From Sceloporus undulatus (Eukaryota; Chordata; Lepidosauria; Squamata; Phrynosomatidae), in contig NC_056522.1 in assembly GCF_019175285.1 (NCBI RefSeq), positions 31,064,473 through 31,128,472 on the forward strand: a DNA stretch of 64,000 bases, read 5' to 3'. Shown in pieces: positions 55,813-64,000 of the stretch; position 1 is the first letter of the stretch, and every line of letters starts with the position of its first letter. The notes beneath the pieces are model-generated. The model had not been told where the DNA came from. It did no database searches and saw only the letters and a program-made list of their open reading frames with translations. The position numbers were made by a program, and so were the translations under genes.

Positions 55813-56402
55813 TGTCCTTCTCATAGCTCTCCACTCCAATTTAGGAAATATATATTTTATGGCTGCTTGCCAACCATTCTATTTGAATGATTATTGGAAT
55901 AGTCCAGGATGGTTGATGATTATCTCAGCAATGGAAAAAGAGGTAATACTGAGCAGAAGAGAGAGAATGTTTGTTTGAAAGGCCAAATCATATTGGACTG
56001 CATTTCAGATTGGAGGGAAGTCATGAGCAGGATGTTTAGGGTTCTGTCCTGATGCTATCACTCTTTAACAGTTTTATCAATGGCTTAGATGATGGGACAG
56101 AAGGAATCCTTATCAAGTTTGCAGAAAATACAAAACTGGGTGGGATAGCTAACACACTGGTAGATAAGCAAATAATTCAAAAGAATCTTGATAAACTAGA
56201 AAATTGGGCTGAAACTAATACAATGAAATTCAACAAAAAGAATTGCAAAATTCTATACTGTGGCCACAAAAACCAAATGCACAGTATAGGAGGGGGGATT
56301 CTTGATTTAGCAAATATACACGTGAAAAGGGCCTTGGGATTATTATTCATCATAAACTGTACGTAAAACAGTAGTGTGATATTGCAGAAAGGAAAGCAAA
56401 TA

Positions 56403-56657
56403 CAGTGGTACCCCGGGTTACGAAAGTAATCCGTTCCACGGAGCCCTTCGTAACCCGAAATCTTTCGCAAGCCGAAATTGCCATAGGCGCTAGCGCTGGA
56501 AGCCGCGATTCCGTGTGAAAAAGCGCCGAAAAGCACCAAAATTTTTTTCGTAACCCGAAAAAAAAAAAACGTAACCCGAAACAGTTTTTTCTAATGGATT
56601 TTTTTCGTAACCCGGAAATTTCGTAAGGCGGTGATTTCGTATCCCGGGGTACCACTG
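56403..56657. mobile_element. TA-flanked Tc1/mariner-type MITE, copy C
   Basis: This 255-bp copy has ends CAGTGGTACCCCGGG and CCCGGGGTACCACTG, perfect inverses, with TA at 56401-56402 and 56658-56659. It landed in the CR1-like LINE within HAAO intron 1. Confidence 0.92.
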
Positions 56658-56688
56658 TAATAGTTTAGCCTGCATTAATGGAAACTTA

Positions 56689-57010
56689 GGCCCGGTACAG
56701 ACCGGTGCTTTGTGCCGGCCTGGGGATGAAATTAAGGTTAGGTAGGTCTGGGCATCCACATATGCCCAGGTCTACTATTGGTGTGCGGGAGCCATCTTGA
56801 TGCGCCCCCATCCACACAGTGTGTGTGATGATGATGTCCGCATGGCGCAGCACCCAAACAGCGCCGCACCGCACAGATGTCATGATTGCACCAATGGTAC
56901 CCCATGCGTGGTGTAAAAAGAACCTGCTGGGAGCGGGTTCTTTTTAGGCCTCCTGGAGGCCACACCATTTATCTGCTGTGGCCTCCATACTTAGTTTCCA
57001 CACCTAGTTT
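56689..57010. mobile_element. Harbinger-like element, copy 9
   Basis: The left end GGCCCGGTACAGACCGG follows a TTA. The interior has AAAAAGAACCTGC-TGGGA-GCGGGTTCTTTTT and GGCCTCCTGGAGGCC hairpins. The right end is degraded, so the limit near 57010 is approximate. Confidence 0.62.
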
Positions 57011-57823
57011 CCAAGACCAGAGAAGTAATAATGCCAATATTTTCTATGCTAGTCAGGCCTCATCTGGAATAATGCATTCAATTCTGGGCACTTTTTAAGG
57101 AAGGATATAAGAATGGGTTCAGAGAAAGGTATCAAGGACAATAAGAGGTATGGAGAACAAAACATATGAGACAAGACTTGAGGAAGTTTGGTATGTTCAG
57201 CCTTTTTAAGAAAAGGCCAGAGGTGTGACATGATAGAATATCTCTCTTTAAATATCTCCTTAAATATCTAAACAACTGTCACTGAGAGGAGGGTATGTTT
57301 GTTCTCTGCAATCTAGAGGGTAGGACCAGGTCTACTGGTTTTAAGTTACAGCAGAACAGAATTTGACTGAGCATTAGATGGAAATTCTTGGCAATAAGAG
57401 TAGTTCAGCAATGGAACCAATTACCTGTCTTCAAAAAGAGGTTGAACAGCTACCTGCTGAGGATGCTTGAGTTAAGTTCCTGCTTTGAGTTGCGAGGGTG
57501 AGGTTGGCAAAAACAAGGTTTGTTTTTTGGAATTAAAAAAAAATCAAGTTGTGGATGGTTGAATCTATGGATGCAGAATCTGTGGATATGGAGGGCTAAC
57601 TATATAACAAAAATCTCTACTTTGCCAAGCTTTTGTAATTTCATAATTTTTAACATCTGATTTATATTTTATGTCAGTTTTTTATGCTTTTCTGGTTATA
57701 CTGTTTATTTACTTTAAAAACATTTAATTGTTGTGTACTATTCTTTGTATTAAAAAAAGAATGACAATGTACAAATTGTTTAGATGAGCTCTTTCAAAGA
57801 TATGGGTTAAAAAATTTCTGCAG

Positions 57824-57902
57824 GCATCGCCATCAGCTCAATGTAATGTTTGTTGGAGGGCCAAATCAAAGGAAGGATTATCATATTGAAGAAGGAGAAG
57901 AG
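57824..57902 (+). CDS. HAAO: 3-hydroxyanthranilate 3,4-dioxygenase, exon 2
   Basis: This 79-base exon completes codon 28 (Met) and encodes residues 29-54. It includes HRHQLNVM and then [18 protein letters not shown]. His48 and Glu54 correspond to human His47 and Glu53, two of the three protein ligands of the catalytic iron; Arg44 matches human Arg43, which binds the substrate carboxylate. The acceptor is TTTCTGCAG and the donor GAG|GTAACT, phase 0. All key residues in this exon are intact. Confidence 0.95.
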
Positions 57903-58419
57903 GTAACTCATTAAGTTCTTAATTTCTTAGCTTTGATTTACTTTGCAGATAAGCATAATGTTCGGAGGAGTGTTTCTCTTCCTTAGACTATTAGAATAGT
58001 GTTTTTGCACAAATAGTGTGTTTCCTTAGTGGCACACGATCCATGAGTGCCTCTCCAATGTGCTCTCTTCCAACTGTTTACTACAAGTTCACATCATCCC
58101 TAGACAACATGGCTCAAAGATTGCTAAAGAGATGAGGATTGTAGTCAAACACATTTGGAAGGCTCTGGATCAGGAAAGTTGATCCATAATGGTAATTTCT
58201 TTCCTTTTGTCTCTACCTCATCTCCACCATTCTCTCACCCAGGGTGGGGGGGGGGGGGTTCCCAGCAAACAATGGAACAGGCACAAATCCTCTTTGCATA
58301 TCTTCCCGCCCTGAGGCCTTGCTATTCAACAATAGAACAATACAGATTAACATGGAAGTCACTCCTCCCAATCCAGGGTCATACAGTATACATATATACC
58401 CCACTCACTTCCATGCCAA

Positions 58420-58560
58420 CATTCTCTAAAGATGCCAGCCACAGATGCTGGTGAAACGTCAGAAACAAACTCTTCTAGAACATTGCCATATATCCCGAAA
58501 AACCCACAAAAATTTATGGATGCTGGCCATGAGAGCCTTTGACTTCACAGTCTGCCTAAG
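58420..58560 (+). mobile_element. Penelope-like fragment with hammerhead-like fold
   Basis: GATGCCAGCCACAGATGCTG, GTGAAACGTCAG, then ACTCTTCTAGAACATTGCC and GCCATGAGAGCCTTTGAC match a repeat very common in iguanian lizards that I recall as Penelope-like. GCCAGC pairs with GCTGGT just before GAAAC, the layout of stem II and the GAAA side of a hammerhead ribozyme. Confidence 0.55.
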
Positions 58561-58984
58561 GCTGGTTTGTGGAAGCAACTTGACTGGATATTATCTCACA
58601 TTCTGTAACCTGTCTTTCTCCTAACAAGATACATGCATATTTAAGTGCCAAGACGGGTCTTACCGCACACTCACCCATGACTGGGCATATGGAGCCCATC
58701 TGCTGCCTGGGCTTATCCCATGGGTTTTCAAGGATGGGAAATGGTAAATCCCATTTTTGAAAAGCCATGGAATAAGCTTGGGTTGCAGATGGGCCGCATA
58801 CACCTGGCCAAGGGTGACTATGGTAAGACCCATCTTCGGCACTTAAACACGCATGTGTACCATCAAGAGAAAGATGGGACACAGTGTGTGCGCTAATCTC
58901 CTCTGTTTCTTTGCCTGCATTCCTATGTCCAGACTCCTGTCACCGGACTTTAGACATACAGTAAATAGACCAAGTCTATGGAAG

Positions 58985-59065
58985 CTTATCCTACAACCTC
59001 TTTCACATAGTTAAATCTCAAAGGTGCTACAAGATCTCTTTGCAATCTGTGTTGTTGTATAATTT
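58985..59065 (+). mobile_element. Penelope-like fragment, uninterrupted
   Basis: TTAAATCTCAAAGGTGCTAC and AAGATCTCTTTGCAATCTG continue without a break across the point where copies A-C carry a MITE. Confidence 0.55.
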
Positions 59066-59241
59066 GTTGTTAATTATTGCACATTCATAATTGTGGTCTC
59101 ATATTATTGAAAGAACAAATTTTTTTTCAAGTCAGCAGTATGTTATCCTGGCTATCCAGAGTGTGAGCTGTTATATGAAAGTCAGAAACATTAACACACA
59201 CACATACACACACACACAAGCAAGTCAGAAACCCACCACAT

Positions 59242-59569
59242 CAGTGGTTCTCAAACTGTGGGGCAAGACCCCCCCGGGGGGCAAGAGTTACCAAGGGGAG
59301 CATCAGACTTGGAAGCCCTGATTGCCTTCTTCTTACCAAATATTTTCTGTCCTAGAGGAGAAGAGAAAGAGGCAAGAAGGCCGCTTGGATCAAATGAATA
59401 TATGCATATACATAATCATATACATCATATACATATACATAAATGTAGGAACAAAAATATACACACTAAACAAACAAAATATTTTGATTCATACACTATG
59501 TTGAAGGAGGGCAAAGTCCACATGTAGGTGTAAAGGGTGTCAGAAGGGCAAAAAGTTTGAGAACCATTG
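59242..59569. mobile_element. hAT-type non-autonomous element
   Basis: Ends CAGTGGTTCTCAAACTGTGG and AAAGTTTGAGAACCATTG are inverted. The presumed 8-bp duplication is weak (CACCACAT against CCCTACCT). Length is 328 bp; the interior has a simple ATAC-rich stretch at about 59395-59445. No coding capacity. Confidence 0.78.
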
Positions 59570-60394
59570 CCCTACCTGGTTAGCCTACAATTTTTCATAT
59601 ATCCTGTAGGTGTCACTGCATCTCCTTATAATTGAATTGGTTTTAAAAATTATGTTAAAAATGCAGTTTAATACAGTAATAAAAGATAAATGTAAAATTA
59701 ATTTAAATGTTATATTGACACTGCTTATTTGTAATAAATACAGGGTTTTAATAGCTACAGAAATTAATTCCTAGACTGAATTAATTTCAATATGAACAGG
59801 TCAATCCTTTTATGAATTTTTTATAAGCAGAAAAATGTAGTCCTGTTTTAGGACTGAAATTTGCAAAGTGCCAGCTTCATTTGATTGCATTTGGCATACC
59901 TTGTAATGCCACCAGTATTCTCACCCTGTCCAAGTTTCACACAATGTTGTGAGTCTCCATCCACTTTCTACACAGACATTTAAGTAGGTTTCGTAGGCAC
60001 TTTTCTTAATGTAGATATTTTGTTATAGTGTTCCCCCTAAATTTAGATCTATTTTTCTCATTACTGAAAGCACATTTGTGCACATTTTTAAACACTTCAT
60101 TTTTTCCAGTTATCAAAATTCACTTCCATATAATTTGAGAAGAAGAACAAAAAATTAGGTGCTGCAAGTGAGGAGGGTGAAGGTATCCAGAGATGCTTCT
60201 TTTTTTCCACATTACAAAAAAAGCAACTAGGCTGGCTGGGCATTTTGGTAAGAAAACAGCCTGAGATAAAAGGCATCTCACCCCAATTCTTTTGTTGCAT
60301 TGTGAAGGCTGCAGTTTCCTTTTTTAATTTTTGTTTTGAGAATGTGGTATTTAGAAAGTGTCTGAAGAAAAACATTCACCCAGCATCATATTGT
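59570..60394. other. unique AT-rich intron DNA
   Basis: Nothing is recognised. Confidence 0.5.
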
Positions 60395-60640
60395 GTAGGA
60401 TTGATGTTGCATACCTTCAAGTACTTTCTGACTTACAGTGACCCTAAGACAAACTTATCATGGGGTTTTCCTGGCAAGATTTGTTCAGAGGGGGGTTGCC
60501 TTTACCTTCCTCTAAGGCTGAGAGAGTATGACTTGCCCAAGGTAATCCAGTGGGCTTCTGTGGCTGAGTGGGCATTCAAACCTGGTCTCCAGAGTCATAG
60601 TCCAGTGCTGAAACCACTACACCACAATGGCTCTAATTTT
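60395..60640 (-). repeat. tRNA-headed SINE, reversed
   Basis: CATACCTTCAAGTACTTTCT, ATGGGGTTTTCCTGGCAAGA, TTCAGAGGGGGGTTGCC, CCCAAGGTAATCCAGTGGG and GCATTCAAACCTGGTCTCC follow the family order; the head ends near CACCACAATGGCTCT. Confidence 0.85.
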
Positions 60641-60929
60641 ACATGTTACAGCAGGTTTTCCCCCACCCAAAGTTCGTGTAAGAAAAGAAAACAAGGAACA
60701 CACGTGATCAGGTGTTGGCATTGAATAATCATGTTTATTTATTCCCTAGTTATGGTAGTGAAGGAAGAAGGGAGGGTAAAAAAGGAAAGTGAAACTCTGT
60801 ATGGAATGCAATTGTTTTATTTATTTGTTTATTATTTATTATAAAGTTTTAAACCATTCTTGATATCAGGGTGACTGCCGTTCCTCTCTCCCTGAGGCAA
60901 GGGTAGCGGCCGATGGGATGGAGCGAAGA

Positions 60930-61360
60930 ACCTCTTGACAGTAAGAGCTGTTTGACAGTGGAACACACTCCTTCAGAGAGTTATTGAGTCGCCTTTTTTG
61001 GAGGTCTTTAAACAGAGGCTGGATGGCCATCTGTTGAGGATGCTTTGAATGTGAGTTCCTGCATGGCAGGAGGTTGGGATGGATGGCCCTTGTGGTCTCT
61101 TCCAACTCTATGGCCTGTTACAGACAGCCAAAATAAAGCTGCTTCGAGTCACAGTGGAGGTATGGTGTTTCAATGATGCATGCATCCTAAGAGTCCAGAA
61201 GTCGCACCAAGCCACGCTCCAGTCCTTAGGGCTGAGCATGGCTTTGGTGCAACTTCTGGACTCTTAGGACGCATGCATCATTGAAACACCATACCTCACT
61301 GTGACTTGAAGCTTTATTTTGGCTGTCTGTAACAGGCCTATGATTCTGTGAGGACCTGTC
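60930..61360 (+). mobile_element. CR1-like LINE tail with nested element
   Basis: The sequence translates with LTVRAVRQWNTLL-like residues (TTGACAGTAAGAGCTGTTTG) and FKQRLDGHLLRML. It ends TTCCAACTCTATG, where a 227-bp element is inserted, and resumes TATGATTCTGTGAGG. Confidence 0.8.
61112..61338. mobile_element. Harbinger-like element, copy 10 (near-perfect palindrome)
   Basis: Ends GGCCTGTTACAGACAGCC and its exact inverse. TAT flanks both ends (61109-61111, 61339-61341), a 3-bp target duplication confirmed by the known empty site CTCTATGATTC of the LINE tail. The arms match almost throughout (AAATAAAGCTGCTTCGAGTC / GACTTGAAGCTTTATTT; TCCAGAAGTCGCACCAA / TTGGTGCAACTTCTGGA). Confidence 0.9.
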
Positions 61361-62026
61361 ATCTGCTTCTGGACTTAAGCATGACGGAGCTGTGTCTGCC
61401 TCTTCTTACAAGGGCAATGGCAGTAGGAATGGAAGGTGTTGGAATGGTTACCTTTTACCTTTCCCATTTCTGAAAAATTTCTCAGCAAATTGTTTTAATT
61501 ACAATACTTTAAAAAGACACATCTGAAAGCCTATCAAATAAAAAAAGTCTTTGCCTTCTGCCAGAAAGACACTATAGAAGGTGTCCATCTAGCCTCTCTA
61601 CAAAGGAAATTCTAGACATAACTTCCAAAGGGCAAACATCCAGCCATTTGCAAGGAAATTAGTGGGATGCCCCCCACATGAATTTTGCATATACCATCAA
61701 ACCTAGCTTTTAAGTCATATCATCTCAAATATATCTTCCAAATTTGATGGACATCTGTCCAGTTATTTGCAGGTGAGATGATAACAAGTATACAGATAGA
61801 AACAGTTTTATTTATATGAAAGATGACATAGAATGCAGGGATGCAATGTGGATGTTCAAGTTCATATGATGCTTCCATGTTATTAAACTGAGCCAAGAAA
61901 CTTGCTGATGATTTTGCAGTCTCCCAGAAGGGATTGTGTGAGAATGACAGGCTAGAGGTGCACAAGGCATATTCACATGTATTTTTCATTGCCTTTTTCT
62001 TCCCTCCCCACCTCCTCATCCTGTAG

Positions 62027-62110
62027 TTATTTTACCAGCTGGAGGGAGACATGTGCCTGAAGATAATAGAAAATGGAAAACACAAGGATATTCAAATTAA
62101 AGAAGGAGAG
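62027..62110 (+). CDS. HAAO: 3-hydroxyanthranilate 3,4-dioxygenase, exon 3
   Basis: The exon is 84 bases, phase 0 at both ends, and encodes residues 55-82: [20 protein letters not shown], then DIQIKEGE. It matches human [20 protein letters not shown] and the following DVVIRQGE and forms the next strands of the cupin barrel. The acceptor is CCTGTAG and the donor GAG|GTAAAT. The next exon, with the third iron ligand (human His91 in the PHSPQR segment), is not found before the window's end, so the gene is cut by the right edge. Confidence 0.95.
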
Positions 62111-62689
62111 GTAAATACAGGTTTGAATCAGGGATAGTATTTGGATGGTTGGGAAAGAATTGCACATATATAATGGGGATTGGTTGTTGCTGAAAAGACA
62201 TCACATTCTTAGCACTGACTTGTGGCTTGGCTGTTCATTTGCTAGATGTTGTGTAGCAAACAAACATAACCTTGGATACACACATAGCTCTTCCCTGCTC
62301 ATGAATATAACCTCTTGAGAATCTAGTCTTATTTTATAGGTCTGGCAGTTCAGTAGCAGCCACACTTGTAAAAAAATTTCAGCAGCATACACTGCAAAGA
62401 GAAAATAAAACTTAAAAACGCTCTACAAAATATAAATTACCAGTGAGTAGAGACTTTAAAGATGCTTTTAGTCTCATTTCTTTCCTGATAGAAGAATATT
62501 TTTGAAACACATTAAAATAATCTTTAAAAACTCCTAAAAGCAGTCTAAAAACAATCCTAGCATCCCATTTTAAAACAGTTAAACAACACAGTTGAGGTGC
62601 TAATACAGAGAAAGTCTGTTATGTGTAACCACCAAATGAAAATCACAAGGTGTTGGGACATGCAACAGGGCCTCCTCTGAAGATTTCAA
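62111..62689 (+). other. HAAO: start of HAAO intron 3
   Basis: Unique AT-rich intron sequence; nothing recognised. Confidence 0.6.
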
Positions 62690-63420
62690 ATTTCTGACAA
62701 GCTCATATGGGTGGAGGTGGTCTTTCAGATATCATGGACCCAAGTCATTTAGGGCTTTGTAGGCCAACAACAGCACCTTGAATTGGGCTTGGAAGCAACT
62801 TGGAAGCCAGTGCCATTCTTGCAGGACCAGGGTAATGCAGTCTTTAAAGTGCATACTTGACACCAGTCTTGCTGCGGCATTTTGCACTAACTGCAGCTTT
62901 CAAACACTTTTCAAGAACAGCTCCACATAGAGCACTTTGCAATAGTCTAATCAGGAAGTGACTAAGGGACTATACAAACAGCCCATTCAGGGGTAGCTCT
63001 GTGCCACCCCTGGAAGCACTGGGTTGAGAATGCAGCAGCTGCATGCCACATCCCCAACCCAGAAGCCATGAAACATGACTCCTATTTGAGCCCTAGAAGA
63101 GGCGCCATAAAGGCTGTGGCGGGGCCTTATGATGCCCTTTGTGGGCACCGCTGTTTGGACACTGTGCACGATGGATATCATCATGGTGTGCACTGTCTGA
63201 ATGGGTGCATGCCAAGATGGCAGACAGGCGTCAGACTAGGGTTTCTGAGCATGTAAACACTCAGCCCTTGTCTAGCCTTAGTCCGTGCACAGGCCGGCAT
63301 AAAGTGCCAGTCTGTATTGGCCCTAAGACATGAACAACTGTGGCCAGATCTGACCCAGTTCTAATGTCTTTGCCACAGGATGGCTTCTCCACATGTGTGC
63401 AATACTAGCATTGGCTGTTC
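62690..63420 (-). mobile_element. L2 LINE fragment with nested Harbinger-like element
   Basis: CATGGACCCAAGTCATTTAG, GGGCTTTGTAGGCCAACAAC, TTGAATTGGGCTTGGAAGC and TGCTGCGGCATTTTGCACTA parallel the reversed L2 polymerase region at 25340-25520. After the insertion at 62966-63323 it resumes with TAAGACATGAACAACTGTGG. Confidence 0.8.
62966..63323. mobile_element. Harbinger-like element, copy 11
   Basis: The left end is GGGACTATACAAACAGCC and the right end GTGCCAGTCTGTATTGGCCC. TAA flanks both sides (62963-62965, 63324-63326). An ACTAGGGTTTCTGAG motif and a CCTTGTCTAGCCTTAGT partner form the inner inverted pair. It landed in the L2 fragment. Confidence 0.8.
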
Positions 63421-64000
63421 TAGTTAAATATTTAATTTTTCCTGCTTTATATCATCTGATAGGACTGAAACAGGTGGTACAGAATTCATCCCACAGTATA
63501 AAATCCAATGGGTGTCTTCTAATAGTAGAATGGACAACATGGACTTAGTGGATTTATCCTCCTCCCTGTGCATCCCATCCCCATAGTTTGCTCTGGAAGG
63601 TTGCCAGAGGGAAGGTCCTATTGGGTATAAACAGAAGCATAGTCATTCAGTGTTGGATGCAATTTACATTTACCTTGTCTCGTTTGTAAAATTTTGATCA
63701 TAAGCCTGGATTTCTCTGGCAACTATACTTGATTTTATGTATTTATTTTTCTCCAGTTTCATGGTTCTAACATGCACCTATGTCTAAACGTTTATATGGT
63801 ACAAAACAATGTCATCCTGCTCATTCAACCCAAAATCTAACAAGTACATGCAATGATGAAGAAATATAATTATCTTTGAAATCTCCTTGTGTGAGCAACA
63901 TCTTTCCCTTTAGTTTATGTTACTGGAAGACAAATTATATCAGCTTCCAGTGTGTTCCACAGTGCAGAGATAACATGCTTGGCTTTTCCACTTAATTGTG
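63421..64000 (+). other. HAAO: HAAO intron 3, right part
   Basis: No exon or repeat is recognised up to the window's end. Confidence 0.5.

Larger units (their letters stand above)
55955..57480 (+). mobile_element. CR1-like LINE, interrupted by two DNA transposons
   Basis: The frame at 56052-56366 reads LFNSFINGLDDGTEGILIKF, AENTKLGGIANT and NLDKLENWAETNTMKFNKKN. This is reverse transcriptase from the LFN.FINDLDDG motif through FADDTKLGG, with the catalytic ADD changed to AEN. After the insertions the LINE resumes at about 57040 with CAGGCCTCATCTGGAATAAT, and runs to about 57480. It is an old, 5'-truncated copy. Confidence 0.85.
54808..57823 (+). other. HAAO: HAAO intron 1
   Basis: The 3,016-base intron runs from GTAAGT to a TTTCTGCAG acceptor. 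It contains a SINE (55566), a CR1-like LINE (55955-57480) broken by a TA-flanked MITE (56403-56657) and a Harbinger-like element (56689 onward). No alternative exon is recognised. Confidence 0.85.
57903..62026 (+). other. HAAO: HAAO intron 2
   Basis: The 4,124-base intron runs from GTAACT to a pyrimidine-rich CTCATCCTGTAG acceptor. It carries Penelope-like pieces (58420, 58985), a hAT (59242), a SINE (60395) and a CR1-like tail holding a Harbinger-like element (61112). No alternative exon is recognised. Confidence 0.85.

Noticed and set aside
60245-60724. 159-codon frame on +
   Set aside because: Its second half is reversed SINE sequence within a HAAO intron, so it is not a gene.
63912-63970. 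Possible HAAO exon 4 (pyrimidine run, TTTAG, then a short frame starting FMLLEDKLYQLPVC)
   Set aside because: Phase fits and the first residues faintly recall FLLP, but the conserved PHSPQR segment is missing and the frame ends after 19 codons. The real exon 4 is probably beyond the window.
1-64000. CRISPR arrays, operons or prokaryotic defence systems
   Set aside because: No regularly spaced direct repeats with unique spacers and no closely packed gene strings; the content is vertebrate.

Overview
This window looks like nuclear DNA from a lizard or other squamate reptile. The basis is the repeat fauna: 5S-rRNA-headed and tRNA-headed SINEs with a shared body, Sauria-type SINEs with a BovB-like tail, a BovB (RTE) LINE end, L2 and CR1-like LINEs, Penelope-like fragments, and many short DNA transposons. 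No bacterial, plasmid or organelle gene organisation is visible. Most of the window is non-coding, and most of the longer open frames turn out to be repeats.

Two host genes can be supported. The first is the 5' part of HAAO (3-hydroxyanthranilate 3,4-dioxygenase, kynurenine/NAD pathway) on the + strand. It has exon 1 at 54725-54807, exon 2 at 57824-57902 and exon 3 at 62027-62110, with consensus splice sites and an unbroken 82-codon frame. The rest of the gene lies beyond the right edge. The second is an intron-containing tRNA-Ile(UAU) gene on the - strand at 49073-49166. The roughly 54 kb upstream of HAAO has no other recognisable protein-coding host gene, which fits the large intergenic gap on that side of HAAO in other vertebrates.

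Layout. 1-15.7 kb is mostly unique AT-rich DNA with scattered SINEs, a BovB end, a Harbinger-like element, a TA-flanked MITE, a head-to-head Penelope-like pair and one unassigned open block at 11.4 kb. 15.7-18.4 kb is an L2 3' end interrupted by two DNA transposons, followed by a tRNA-headed SINE, a hAT element with a perfect 8-bp target duplication and another L2 piece. 19.7-24.2 kb holds MITEs, a long hairpin element, two Harbinger-like copies and SINEs. 24.5-29.4 kb is a DNA transposon carrying a nearly complete L2 LINE (endonuclease plus reverse transcriptase, one frameshift) beside a ~60-bp tandem repeat. 29.8-31.0 kb is a full-length decayed mariner. 32.3-36.4 kb holds an unclassified repeat, a Sauria-type SINE split by a hAT, and two further DNA transposons. 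38.7-42.5 kb carries more repeats and a possible solo LTR fossil. 45.4-50.9 kb is a dense cluster of one palindromic MITE family interleaved with Penelope-like pieces, with the tRNA gene inside it. 51-54.4 kb has LINE and SINE ends and a recent-looking hAT just upstream of HAAO. HAAO introns 1 and 2 are themselves full of nested insertions.

The most unusual signals are: (1) the same Penelope-like element interrupted three times by the same MITE family at nearly the same internal point, suggesting a composite element or strong target preference; (2) eleven copies of one Harbinger-like family with very different interiors, several carrying an inverted pair of telomere-like motifs; (3) the tandem repeat abutting the 5' end of the L2; (4) hammerhead-ribozyme-like cores in several Penelope-like fragments. 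Family assignments rest on recognition of motifs, terminal repeats and target duplications; no database search was run.
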